A stretch of DNA of 23,168 bases. Origin: Akkermansiaceae bacterium UBA2367 (GTDB lineage Bacteria > Verrucomicrobiota > Verrucomicrobiia > Verrucomicrobiales > DEV007). How positions within the stretch are numbered: position 1 is the stretch's first letter; every line of letters starts with the position of its first letter. Below the pieces are notes generated by a model, which worked only from the letters and a program-made list of their open reading frames with translations, ran no database searches and was not told the DNA's origin. Shown here one piece after another: positions 7,681 through 15,300 of this stretch. The position numbers and the translations under genes are program-made. The DNA is taken from contig DDTJ01000018.1 of assembly GCA_002344525.1 (NCBI GenBank), forward strand, positions 1-23,168, in the 5' to 3' direction.

Positions 7681-8895
7681 ATGAGAATCGCCTTTTTGAC
7701 CGCCGGGGGCATCGCCCCTTGCCTTTCCGCCTCCATCGGAGGCCTGATCGAGCAGTACAACCGCCTCGCCCCCGACGCCGACCTGATGGGCTACCTCAAC
7801 GGCTACCAGGGCCTCCTCCTCGGCAACTCCTACCATTTCCCCCGGCAGGTCCGGGAGCAGGCCGCGATTTTCTACAACTTCGGCGGCAGCCCCATCGGCA
7901 ACAGCCGCGTCAAGCTGACCAACGTCGATGACTGCACCAAGCGCGGCCTCGTCAAACCCGGCGAAGAGCCCCTGAAAGTCGCCGCCGAGCGGCTCGCCAA
8001 CGACCGCGTCGACATTCTCCACACCATCGGCGGGGACGACACCAACTCCACCGCCGCCGACCTTGCCGCCTACCTCCACGGGAACGGCTACGAGCTCACC
8101 GTCGTCGGCTTGCCCAAGACCATCGACAACGACGTCTTCCCCATCAAGCAGACCCTCGGGGCCTGGACCGCCGCGCACCAGAGCGCCCGTTTCTTCCGCA
8201 ACGTCGCCAACGAGAACACCACCAGCGCCCGCCAGCTCATCATCCACGAGGTCATGGGCCGCCACTGCGGCTGGCTCACGGGACGCGCCGCCCACGATTA
8301 CCACGAGAGCCTGCACCAGTACGACTGGCTCCCCGAAGCCCTCCTCCACCAGATCCGCTGGGATGTGGACGCCGTCTGGGTGCCCGAGATGGAGATCGAC
8401 CTCGAAGCGGAGATCGACCGCCTCAACGCCAAGATGGACGAGCACGACAGCGTCAACCTCTTCATCAGCGAGGGCGCCGGCCTCGACAACATCATCGCCG
8501 AGCTGGTCGCCGAGGGCAAGGAGCCCGCCAAGGACGCCTTCGGCCACTACCGCCTCGACACCGTGAACGTGGGCAACTGGTTCGCCTCCCGGCTCAAGGA
8601 CAAGCTCGGCGCCGAGAAAGTCCTCGTGCAGAAGAGCGGCTACTTCGCCCGCAGCGCCGCCCCCAACGCCGACGACCTTGAATTGATCAAGGCGAGTTGC
8701 GCCCAAGCCGCGCAGTCCGCCCTCGACGGCGTCAGCGGCGTCGCCGGCCTCGACGAGGACAACGGCGACCAGATGGGCACCATCGCCTTTCCCCGCATCA
8801 AAGGCGGCAAGCCTTTCGACATCGACGAGAGCTGGTTCTCCAACCTCCTCGAAGAGATCGGCCAGCCCAAGGGGAACCGCATCGCCGCCCATTGA
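7681..8895 (+). CDS. pfp: PPi-dependent 6-phosphofructokinase
   Basis: The 404-residue cytosolic enzyme interconverts fructose 6-phosphate and fructose 1,6-bisphosphate using pyrophosphate, at the glycolysis/gluconeogenesis branch. The N-terminal MRIAFLTAGGIAPCLSASIG is the nucleotide-fold start. The phosphoryl-donor motif is TIGGDDTN with Asp at the second variable site (GGDD, residues 117-120), and the catalytic loop reads PKTIDND (145-151). Family knowledge links GGDD and the Lys in PKTIDND to PPi rather than ATP use. The hexose-binding MGRHCGWL follows at 192-199. Length fits the ~400-residue PPi clade. The gene stands alone, with no other glycolytic gene nearby. A TTGACA at 7605 lacks a convincing -10, and I see no Shine-Dalgarno sequence. 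Confidence 0.94.
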   Translation: MRIAFLTAGGIAPCLSASIGGLIEQYNRLAPDADLMGYLNGYQGLLLGNSYHFPRQVREQAAIFYNFGGSPIGNSRVKLTNVDDCTKRGLVKPGEEPLKVAAERLANDRVDILHTIGGDDTNSTAADLAAYLHGNGYELTVVGLPKTIDNDVFPIKQTLGAWTAAHQSARFFRNVANENTTSARQLIIHEVMGRHCGWLTGRAAHDYHESLHQYDWLPEALLHQIRWDVDAVWVPEMEIDLEAEIDRLNAKMDEHDSVNLFISEGAGLDNIIAELVAEGKEPAKDAFGHYRLDTVNVGNWFASRLKDKLGAEKVLVQKSGYFARSAAPNADDLELIKASCAQAAQSALDGVSGVAGLDEDNGDQMGTIAFPRIKGGKPFDIDESWFSNLLEEIGQPKGNRIAAH

Positions 8896-9025
8896 TTCCG
8901 CTACGACGGACGGCTGAGTTTTTGGACGGGAAGACTGGCCATCGGCTCCCAACCAAGCGAGCCGTTCGCGCCTTGTTGAACGAGGACCTGCGCTCCGCGC
9001 CAAAGGCGCATTCCATCTCAGTTTG

Positions 9026-9266
9026 GGGCAACGGCCCATAGGCGTCAGGATAAAAGAGCGGCACCCAAATCAATTCGAAACATCCAGCAGATGTTCCGCA
9101 CGTCGGGTAGGGCGGTTCGGCTCGAACCGCCGGAAGGGCGCTCTGGGATCCCTGTGCGCCCAACCCCCGCCCGGGCAGGTCGGGTCTACCCGCTCGCCGT
9201 TTTCGAAATCCGCAAGCGTTGGGGGGCAGGGATATCCTTATCCTGACGCCTATGGGGCCAACGGCC
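9026..9266. repeat. Composite repeat bounded by a perfect 19-bp inverted repeat
   Basis: CCCATAGGCGTCAGGATAA at 9035-9053 is exactly the reverse complement of 9238-9256. Just outside lie GGGGCAACGG on the left and CCAACGGCCC on the right. REP element C2 (9105-9191) lies inside. The ~240-bp unit has terminal inverted repeats like a MITE, but there is no coding capacity and no target duplication that I can identify. The rest of the 530-bp gap (8896-9025) shows nothing I recognise. Confidence 0.65.
9105..9191. repeat. REP-like paired hairpin element, family C copy 2
   Basis: Bounded by GGGTAG (9105-9110) and CTACCC (9186-9191). The left hairpin GGCGGTTCG-GCT-CGAACCGCC is intact. The right hairpin around CGCCCGGGCAGGTCGGG is imperfect. 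The whole element closely matches 5430-5517, including its AAGGGCGCTCT centre. Confidence 0.75.
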
Positions 9267-9420
9267 CAAGCTGTCGGTCCGGAGACGGGGGGATGGCTGA
9301 AGGCCCGATCCAGCGGCGAGCTTGGCCTGGCGGGATGGATCGGGCTTTCAGCCCTCCCTCGTTTTCCGGGGCCGGGTTCCCAGGCCGCCGGCCAGGGCTG
9401 GCATGAAGCCGCGCCTTTGG
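9257..9420. repeat. Palindrome cluster, family F-like copy 3 (diverged)
   Basis: Short complementary words typical of the other F clusters recur here: GGCTGAAGGCCCGATCC, GGATCGGGCTTTCAGCCC, CCGGGGCCGGG and GCATGAAGCCGCGCC. The arms GGCTGAAGGCCCGATCC and GGATCGGGCTTTCAGCC are inverted relative to each other. The cluster ends near the stop codon of the minus-strand membrane protein. Confidence 0.45.
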
Positions 9421-9428
9421 CGCTGAAC

Positions 9429-9944
9429 TCATTGGCCACCATGGGAGGCTGTGTTTTGGATCTTTATTTCCGCAAGCGCCTTTTCGATTTTTGGGATCAA
9501 GTCGGAAGATGGAAGCCCGACAACGAAATCCCTTTCCTTGCTGACGGAGATTCGCAATGCGTGGAATCCGTGCAATGTCTCAAAATGATATCCGAGCGCT
9601 GATTTTGCCGATATATGGCGTGCGGTGCCCCCCCATGTCTTGATGATCTTTTTTTCCGTAATCGCGATTTGAGCCGGAACGAGAAGCCGCAGCAGCGGCT
9701 GCCCGTAAACGATCACCCAGCCAAGGATAATCGATAAGATCAAAGCCACCCAAAAGGGAGGCGGTGTCTTTTGAGGGGTAAAGTGCGCAACCCACCACAT
9801 TCCAATTGTGACGATACTGACAACCGATACGGCGATTGGACGGACCCATTTCGAGGAACTTTGCAGGGTTTGCGTGCGCATGGCTCTCGCAAACGCACGC
9901 GGTTCCCTCCATGATTCGAGTGCCCTCATTTTGCCGAACGCCAT
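9429..9944 (-). CDS. Small two-helix membrane protein of unknown function
   Basis: The frame encodes 171 residues. Two hydrophobic segments, about 36-56 (IAVSVVSIVTIGMWWVAHF) and 64-85 (FWVALILSIILGWVIVYG), are followed by a soluble ~80-residue domain. Its alternating strands and final amphipathic helix (LIPKIEKALAEI) resemble PH-like (bPH) membrane proteins; this is fold inference only. The first 21 residues are Arg/Ala-rich and coded by GC-richer DNA, so Met22 (start near 9881) may be the true start. Base composition is visibly more AT-rich than in neighbouring genes, which may mean recent acquisition. It is flanked by repeats and forms no evident operon. Confidence 0.7.
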   Translation of the reverse strand: MAFGKMRALESWREPRAFARAMRTQTLQSSSKWVRPIAVSVVSIVTIGMWWVAHFTPQKTPPPFWVALILSIILGWVIVYGQPLLRLLVPAQIAITEKKIIKTWGGTARHISAKSALGYHFETLHGFHALRISVSKERDFVVGLPSSDLIPKIEKALAEIKIQNTASHGGQ

Positions 9945-10103
9945 TGATCCACAAAGAATCGGGCAAGGTTTGGCACTTTCAAGCCCAAGAGTTCTTCCTC
10001 ACGACCGATCCACCCCGCAGGCTCGGGGAAGAAGGTGGGGCGAGGCGTCCCCGCCGAGCCGACTCGGGCCAAAAGACGCCCTTCCCGGAGACAGCGACTC
10101 CCC

Positions 10104-12302
10104 CTACCGCTCTCCGCGCCCCCCATAAACCGGTGCCTTCCAATCGGGCGGCAGCTTGCCTTGGGGACGCACCCCGTAGGCATCGGCGGGGATGGGATGG
10201 CCCACCGGGTCCAGAAGCGGCAAGTCGTCGGGCAAGTGTTTGATCTTGAAATCCTTGTATTGGATTTTCATGGCGGGGCCGACATGCACCTGCACGGCGA
10301 GGACGCCTTCGAGGGCGCGGCCTTTTTCGTCGAAGTCGATGAGGTCGGCGGTGGGATGGCCGTCGATCCAGTGCCGATGGTGGTTGCCCTCGACGAGGAC
10401 GCGGAACTCGTGCCACTCGCCGGGGTCGAAGGTCTTTTTCTCCAGCGCCCCGACGACCCAAGGCTGCCCTTCGGGATCGACGATGACCTTCTCCCCGGTG
10501 TGCGAGAGGATGCGGCGTCCGCGCTCCTCGTAGAGCATCCCGTTGTAGCCGGGATTGTCGGCGACGACGTCGCACTGGTAGCCGGAGACGATGTCGAGGC
10601 CGATCTCGGGCCGCATCTGGCCGCGATACTGGAGGCCGCTGTTCCCGCCCGGCGTCACCTTCACCTGCACGCGCAGGTCGAAGTTGCGGACCGTCGAGCC
10701 GGTCCAAGTGAGGAAACGGTTCATTTTCAGCGTGCCGTCGGCGGTTCCGGTGATGGCCCCGTCCTCGACCGACCAGTATTGCGGATCGCCCGTCCAGCCG
10801 CGCAGCGACTTCCCGTCGAAGAGGCTGACGAAGCCCTCGGCATCCGGCTTCGTCCCGACGGCGGCGGAGGCGACGGGATAGGGATCGGTCGATTTCTGGA
10901 ATTCCCCCTTCAGCGGCGGCAGGGCTCCACCGTACGACGCGACCCGCTCGTCGGTGCGGGCGCGCAACTCGGCCAAAGTCGCGGCGTGGGCGGGGTCGGT
11001 GGCGAGATTGACGATCTCGTCCGGATCGTTCTCCAAATCGTGGAGGAACTCGTAGCCCAAGTCGAAGTAGCGGGCGTATTTGAAACGCTCCGTGCGGACG
11101 CCTTCCCAAGCGGGGACGCGGTTTCGCACCGCGAAGTGCTCGTGGTAGGTCTCGGTGCGCCAGTCGTCCGGCTTCGCGCCTTCGACGAGCGGTCGCAGGC
11201 TGCGGCCTTGGTAGGACGCCGGGATTGTCTCCCCAGCCCAGTCGAGCAGGGTCGAGGGCAGGTCGAGATTCATGGCGAGGGCTTCGCTGACCTTGCCGCG
11301 CTCCGCCTCCGGCACCCGGGGATCGGCGACGATCAGAGGCACGTTCAGCGACTCCTCGAAATGCGACCATTTCCCGGTGAGGCCGCGGTTGCCGAAATGG
11401 TAGCCGTTGTCCGCCGAATAGACGACGATCGTGTGGTCGGCGAGACCGGCCTTTTCGAGGGCTTCGAGAAAGCGCCCGATCTCACGGTCGATGCCCGTGA
11501 CCATGCGGGCGTAGGCGCGGGCGTTGGCTTGGTATTTCTCCGGCGTGTTCAGCGCCCAGAAATAGCGTTCACGGGAGAGCGAGCTGCGGTAGAACTCGGG
11601 CAGGGCGTCGAAGACGGCGGGATCGTGGAGCTTCGGCAGGGGCATCTCGACCTCCTCGTAGAGGCCATCGACGGAACGCGGCCAAGGGTAGAAGCCGATG
11701 CCGGGCCGACGGTCGCTGTCCTCGGCGTGGCAGGCGTTGAACCACAGATTCAGGACAAAGGGCCGATCCTTCGGCTGGCCTTCGAGGAAGGCGATGCCCC
11801 GGTCGACGACGATCTCCGTCTCGTGCCGCAGGCTGCCGTCGGGCTGCGTCTTGTAGTAGGGACTCCGTGTCACCGCCTCGAACTCGTCGAAATGCGCGGC
11901 GGGATCGTAGCCCGGCGGCATCATCGCGTTCCACTTGCCGAAGAAGCCGGTGCGGTAGCCCGCGGCGCGGAGGAGGTCGGACACCAGCGTCTCCGCCACG
12001 TCGGGCCGGGTCTGGTCGGGAGCCTCGGGCGTGCCGCTGCTGCGCCCGACTCGGCCAGTGTGGATCGAGGTGCGGCTGACCCAGCAGATCGAGTGGCTCA
12101 CCAAGGCCCGGTCGAAGCGCACCCCGCGCGAGGCCAGCGCGTCGAGATTCGGTGTCCGCACGACGGGATTGCCGTAGCAGCCGAGCGAGCCCGAGGTCTG
12201 GTCGTCGGTGAGGAAAAAGACGATGTTGGGCCGCTCCTGCGCGGAGAGGAGGCCCGTGCAAAGGAGGAGAAAGCAGAGGGCGAGGGAACGGGGGGAGTCC
12301 AT
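10104..12302 (-). CDS. Secreted sulfatase fused to a DUF1080 (3-keto-disaccharide hydrolase-like) domain
   Basis: The product has 732 residues from ATG 12302. I chose this over an upstream ATG because it begins a clean signal peptide (MDSPRSLALCFLLLCTGLLS, cleavage near Ala21-Gln22). Residues ~24-470 are a type I sulfatase: metal ligands DD at 33-34, modification site SICWVSRTSIHTGR with Cys73, GKW at 122-124, and a second metal site SADNGYHFG at 296-304. The usual C-x-P/A-x-R core is here C-W-V-S-R, and the usual GKWH is GKWN. Residues ~490-690 form a DUF1080 domain (GFVSLFDGKSLRGW ... NSGLQYRG ... WHEFRVLVEGN), a lectin-like fold including 3-keto-glycoside hydrolases/lyases. It likely removes sulfate from, and attacks, a sulfated polysaccharide in the periplasm or outside the cell. 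It is divergent from rpoA. Confidence 0.92.
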   Translation of the reverse strand: MDSPRSLALCFLLLCTGLLSAQERPNIVFFLTDDQTSGSLGCYGNPVVRTPNLDALASRGVRFDRALVSHSICWVSRTSIHTGRVGRSSGTPEAPDQTRPDVAETLVSDLLRAAGYRTGFFGKWNAMMPPGYDPAAHFDEFEAVTRSPYYKTQPDGSLRHETEIVVDRGIAFLEGQPKDRPFVLNLWFNACHAEDSDRRPGIGFYPWPRSVDGLYEEVEMPLPKLHDPAVFDALPEFYRSSLSRERYFWALNTPEKYQANARAYARMVTGIDREIGRFLEALEKAGLADHTIVVYSADNGYHFGNRGLTGKWSHFEESLNVPLIVADPRVPEAERGKVSEALAMNLDLPSTLLDWAGETIPASYQGRSLRPLVEGAKPDDWRTETYHEHFAVRNRVPAWEGVRTERFKYARYFDLGYEFLHDLENDPDEIVNLATDPAHAATLAELRARTDERVASYGGALPPLKGEFQKSTDPYPVASAAVGTKPDAEGFVSLFDGKSLRGWTGDPQYWSVEDGAITGTADGTLKMNRFLTWTGSTVRNFDLRVQVKVTPGGNSGLQYRGQMRPEIGLDIVSGYQCDVVADNPGYNGMLYEERGRRILSHTGEKVIVDPEGQPWVVGALEKKTFDPGEWHEFRVLVEGNHHRHWIDGHPTADLIDFDEKGRALEGVLAVQVHVGPAMKIQYKDFKIKHLPDDLPLLDPVGHPIPADAYGVRPQGKLPPDWKAPVYGGRGER

Positions 12303-12487
12303 ACGGCCAACCCTGAACCGGAAACGGCGGGCTGTAAACGGTGGGAAAAAGCGGTTTACTTTTCCTGAAAAGCCCCCATATTCCGCGCCTTGGACGTCAT
12401 TCAACCTGCCGTCGGTCCTTGGTATTTCGCCACACGGGTGGCGGAGACGCGTCCTGCCTCTGGGTAACCCGGCAATCTGAAACCATC

Positions 12488-13564
12488 ATGTCGAAAGCAC
12501 TCGCTCCGTTTGAAATCCCGGATCGCCTCGTCAAAGACGAAGCGACCGCCACCGAAACCTACGCCAAGTTCGTCGCCGAGCCCTTCGAGGCCGGTTTCGG
12601 CCACACCATCGGCAACAGCCTGCGCCGAGTCCTCCTCTCCTCGCTTGAGGGCGCCTCCATCACCTCCGTCCGCATCTCCGGAGCGCAGCACGAGTTCACT
12701 TCCCTCCCCGGCGTCGTCGAGGACGTCACCGAGATCATCCTGAACCTGAAGCAGATCCGCTTCAAGCACTTCGAGGACCGCGCCCCCGCGACCCTCTCCC
12801 TGACCGTGGACAAGGCCGGCCCCGTCACCGCCGGCGACATCCAGGAGATCTCCCAGTACGAGATCGTCAACAAGGACCAGCACATCTGCACCCTCGACCG
12901 CGCCACGAAGTTCAGCATCGAGATGGAGGTGCGCGTCGGTCGCGGCTTCAACAGCCAGGAGGACAACAAGCACCCTGACATGCCCATCGGCGTGATCCCC
13001 ATCGACTCGATCTTCTCCCCCGTGCGCCGCGTCAAATACGGCGTCGAGAACACCCGCGTCGGTCAGCGCACCGACTACGACAAGCTCAACCTCGAAGTCT
13101 GGACCGACGGCCGCATCGAGCCGCACGACGCGCTCCTGCAAGCCTCCGCCATCCTCCGCCACCACCTCGACGTCTTCGTCAACTACGACGACGACGCCAT
13201 CCTCATCGAGGACCGCCCCGAGACCCAGAGCGAGGAGAACGCCGAACTCAAGAAGCTGCTCAACATGAGCGTGAACGAGATCGAGCTCTCCGTCCGCGCC
13301 GCGAACTGCCTCAACAACGCGAACATCTCCACCGTGGGCCAGCTCGCGATGAAGAGCGAGGCCGAGATGCTCAAGTACCGCAACTTCGGCAAGAAGTCGC
13401 TCAACGAGATCAAGGACAAGCTCCACGAGCTGGGCCTCTCCCTCGGCATGACCATCGACCCGAGCCTGCTGGAGGCGTCCTTCACCTCCTCCCTCCTCGG
13501 AGGCGACCGCTCCCACGAAGGGCCGGGCCTCGCCGCCCTCATCGCCCAGAACCTCCACGACTGA
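12488..13564 (+). CDS. rpoA: DNA-directed RNA polymerase subunit alpha
   Basis: The 358-residue alpha subunit dimerises to nucleate RNA polymerase assembly and contacts promoter UP elements and activators. I place the start at ATG 12488 (MSKALAPFEIPDRLV); an upstream in-frame ATG would add an implausible arginine/cysteine-rich tail. The N-terminal assembly domain holds FGHTIGNSLRRVLLSSLEGA. The C-terminal domain (~265-325) has ELSVRAANCLNNANI, carrying the DNA-contacting arginine, and EAEMLKYRNFGKKSLNEIKD. An extra ~35-residue tail follows. It is followed by rplQ after 26 bp. The usual upstream rpsM-rpsK-rpsD genes are absent; a divergent sulfatase is there instead. The 185-bp upstream gap contains a small GCCAC-ACGG-GTGGC hairpin and GGGTAACCC, with no clear Shine-Dalgarno sequence. 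Confidence 0.98.
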   Translation: MSKALAPFEIPDRLVKDEATATETYAKFVAEPFEAGFGHTIGNSLRRVLLSSLEGASITSVRISGAQHEFTSLPGVVEDVTEIILNLKQIRFKHFEDRAPATLSLTVDKAGPVTAGDIQEISQYEIVNKDQHICTLDRATKFSIEMEVRVGRGFNSQEDNKHPDMPIGVIPIDSIFSPVRRVKYGVENTRVGQRTDYDKLNLEVWTDGRIEPHDALLQASAILRHHLDVFVNYDDDAILIEDRPETQSEENAELKKLLNMSVNEIELSVRAANCLNNANISTVGQLAMKSEAEMLKYRNFGKKSLNEIKDKLHELGLSLGMTIDPSLLEASFTSSLLGGDRSHEGPGLAALIAQNLHD

Positions 13565-13590
13565 TCGTCCCCCCACCCCTCCATCCTCCG

Positions 13591-14016
13591 ATGAGACATC
13601 GAAGCAAAACCGTCAAACTCCAGCGGGACAAGTCGCACCGCGACGCCCTCCTGCGCAACCTCGCCGCGAGCCTGATCGAGCACCGCCGCGTCACCACGAC
13701 CCTCGCCAAGGCCAAGGCCCTGCGCCCCTTCGCGGAGTCGCTCGTGACCCTCGGCAAGCGCAACGACCTGCACAGCCGCCGCCGCGCCATCACCCTGCTC
13801 GGCAGCAACCAGCTCGCCCAGCGCAGCACGAAGACGCTCTTCAGCGCCATCGCCCCGGCCAGCGCCAACCGTCAGGGAGGCTACTGCCGCATCATCAAAC
13901 TGGGCCAGCGCCAGTCCGACGCCGCCCCCATGGCGATCATCGAGTGGGTCGACGCCCTCGTCACCGCTCCCGAGGCGACGGCGGAAGCAGCGCCCGAGGC
14001 CAAGGCGAAAGACTGA
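13591..14016 (+). CDS. rplQ: 50S ribosomal protein L17
   Basis: The 141-residue protein is a large-subunit ribosomal protein near the exit-tunnel side. Family features are MRHRSKTVKLQRDKSHRDAL, the LIEHRRVTTTLAKAKALRP stretch, KRNDLHSRRRAITLL, and the C-terminal QGGYCRIIKLGQRQSDAAPM. The last ~20 residues form an Ala/Glu/Lys-rich tail beyond the core, seen in many L17 proteins. It lies 26 bp after rpoA and is presumably co-transcribed with it. An intrinsic terminator at 14046 ends the operon. Confidence 0.98.
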   Translation: MRHRSKTVKLQRDKSHRDALLRNLAASLIEHRRVTTTLAKAKALRPFAESLVTLGKRNDLHSRRRAITLLGSNQLAQRSTKTLFSAIAPASANRQGGYCRIIKLGQRQSDAAPMAIIEWVDALVTAPEATAEAAPEAKAKD

Positions 14017-14045
14017 GGCCCCGAGGCGACAGAAGCCCTAATTTG

Positions 14046-14081
14046 AAAAGCCGCGTCCGTGGAAACGGGCGCGGCTTTTTT
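14046..14081 (+). terminator. Intrinsic terminator of rpoA-rplQ
   Basis: AAAAGCCGCGTCCGT, loop GGAA, then ACGGGCGCGGCTTTT and further Ts. The stem is 15 bp with one T/G mispair or wobble, followed by a run of six T. It starts 29 bp after the rplQ stop codon. The A-run on the other side could allow it to act in both directions. Confidence 0.9.
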
Positions 14082-14116
14082 GCATCACTATATTTCCAAA
14101 CTTCGAAACAGTCGCT

Positions 14117-14209
14117 CCATCTGCGGAAATTTGCGGCCATCCGCGACCATCTGCGTTAAAAAATGGGGAACGCAGATTTCCACAGATGCCCACAGATTTG
14201 CACAGATGG
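14117..14209. repeat. Imperfect 41-nt inverted repeat
   Basis: The left arm 14117-14157 starts CCATCTGCGGAAATTTGCGG. The right arm 14169-14209 ends CAGATTTGCACAGATGG. The arms pair over 41 nt with roughly a quarter mismatches around an 11-nt loop. Each arm also repeats the word CATCTGCG or its complement internally. It follows the rplQ terminator and contains no plausible gene. Confidence 0.6.
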
Positions 14210-14300
14210 AGGGAACTCGGAACCCTTCAACCCATGGCCCCCGTGACATCCGAAAACACGACGCCAAGTAGTCTGTTTGAAAACCGACCGCCCTCACCCG

Positions 14301-14317
14301 CAGGGCTTACGCATGAA
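14301..14317. mobile_element. Solo 17-bp insertion-sequence-like end
   Basis: CAGGGCTTACGCATGAA is identical to 3268-3284, where it precedes a truncated transposase-like frame. Here only the terminal sequence remains, directly before REP element A2. It may be a scar or a conserved insertion target. Confidence 0.3.
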
Positions 14318-14346
14318 ACGCGGGCAAAGCGGATCGGCGGTGCTGG

Positions 14347-14421
14347 GTAGAGAAGTTCGTGAGAACTTTTCCCCGCCGAAGCCCAAGGGACGCCCGTCGA
14401 AGTTCTCACGAACTTCGCTAC
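14347..14421. repeat. REP-like paired hairpin element, family A copy 2
   Basis: Begins GTAG (14347-14350), with hairpin GAAGTTC-GTGA-GAACTT. The right arm 14399-14421 is identical to that of copy A1 (GAAGTTCTCACGAACTTCGC then TAC). The ~28-nt centre differs from A1, so the arms are conserved and the spacer is not. It lies just beyond the 3' end of the methyltransferase gene. Confidence 0.8.
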
Positions 14422-14463
14422 AAGGCTCCGCAGGCAGGAAGCGCAGACACAGCAAGCCCGCCC

Positions 14464-15255
14464 TCACCCGCCCCACTTCACCGCCCGCGTCGCCGCAAAC
14501 ATCGGCATCCACCCTTGGAGCCGGGTCGATTCCTCGTCCCAGTCGTCCTCGTAGAAACCCGTGATGGCCAAGCCCGCCGCGCATTGTCCACCGATCTGCG
14601 CCTCCCAACTGTGGCTGTATTCGAGGCTGAGCTGGGATTCGAGAAACCCGGAAAGGATCGCCTCATCCATCGATTCGAGATCGGAATAGGGCAGACGGTA
14701 GGCCACCTTGAACTCGCCCGTCTCCTCAAGGAGATCATGGTCGAAAAGGTAGTAGGCCGGGTTCATGAAGCCGCAAAGAAGCCTCCCGCCGGGCTTGAGG
14801 ACGCGATGGCACTCGCGCCAGATGGGATCGAGGGATTCGGCGAAGACGTTCGAGACGGGATTGAAGACGAGGTCGAAGGATTCCGAACCCAAGTCCGAGA
14901 GGTCGGCCATGTCGCCTTGGATCGCGGTGATCTTCAACCCGTGGCGGGCGCAGACCTCCTCGTCCTTCTCCAACTGGATATCCGAGGCGTCGTAGGACAC
15001 CACCTCGGCCCCGGCAGCGGCGAAGATGGGCGCCTGCTGCCCGCCCCCGCTCGCGAGGGCGAGAATCCGCAGCCCCGTGAGGTCCGGATGCGCCGGGAAC
15101 CAGTCCCCCGGAACCTCCCGGTTCGGCGTGAGGATCACGGACCAGTCGCGCGCCTTGGCCCGCTCGATCACCTCGTCGGGAAAGGGCGTGCTCCAGCGGC
15201 AGCCTTCGAGGGATTGGAGGTTCCAGGCGTTGCGGTTGTATTCAAGGATGTTCAT
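14464..15255 (-). CDS. Class I SAM-dependent methyltransferase
   Basis: The product has 263 residues from ATG 15255, beginning MNILEYNRNAWN. The frame is open further upstream, but those codons derive from an intergenic repeat, so I reject the longer start. The SAM-binding motif I is GLRILALASGGGQQAPIFAAAG (residues ~61-82), followed by the acidic end of strand 2 (VVSYDAS) and motif GDMADLS. The motif IV region is FDLVFNPVSNVFAE and the post-motif VLKPGGRLLCGF. This is a known uncharacterised methyltransferase type whose N-terminus (NRxAWN ... WSVILTP) is conserved. The substrate is unknown. It is the last of three minus-strand genes, 44 bp after the pseudopilin-like gene. Confidence 0.9.
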   Translation of the reverse strand: MNILEYNRNAWNLQSLEGCRWSTPFPDEVIERAKARDWSVILTPNREVPGDWFPAHPDLTGLRILALASGGGQQAPIFAAAGAEVVSYDASDIQLEKDEEVCARHGLKITAIQGDMADLSDLGSESFDLVFNPVSNVFAESLDPIWRECHRVLKPGGRLLCGFMNPAYYLFDHDLLEETGEFKVAYRLPYSDLESMDEAILSGFLESQLSLEYSHSWEAQIGGQCAAGLAITGFYEDDWDEESTRLQGWMPMFAATRAVKWGG

Positions 15256-15269
15256 CGGACGGCGCCCCT

Positions 15270-15300
15270 TTTCGGGCTTCGGATTTCGGGGTTCGGATTT
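15270..15300. repeat. CTTCGGATTTCG-type short repeat
   Basis: Units of CGGGCTTCGGATTTCGGGG and GTTCGGATTT match the clusters at 60-180 and 21363-21408. The repeat fills the gap between the methyltransferase start and the pseudopilin-like stop and overlaps the latter by a few bases. Confidence 0.5.

Noticed and set aside
10035..12368. Plus-strand open frame of 777 codons opposite the sulfatase
   Set aside because: It is antisense to a gene with clear signal peptide and catalytic motifs. Its translation is low-complexity Val/Asp/Arg/Glu typical of shadows in high-GC DNA.
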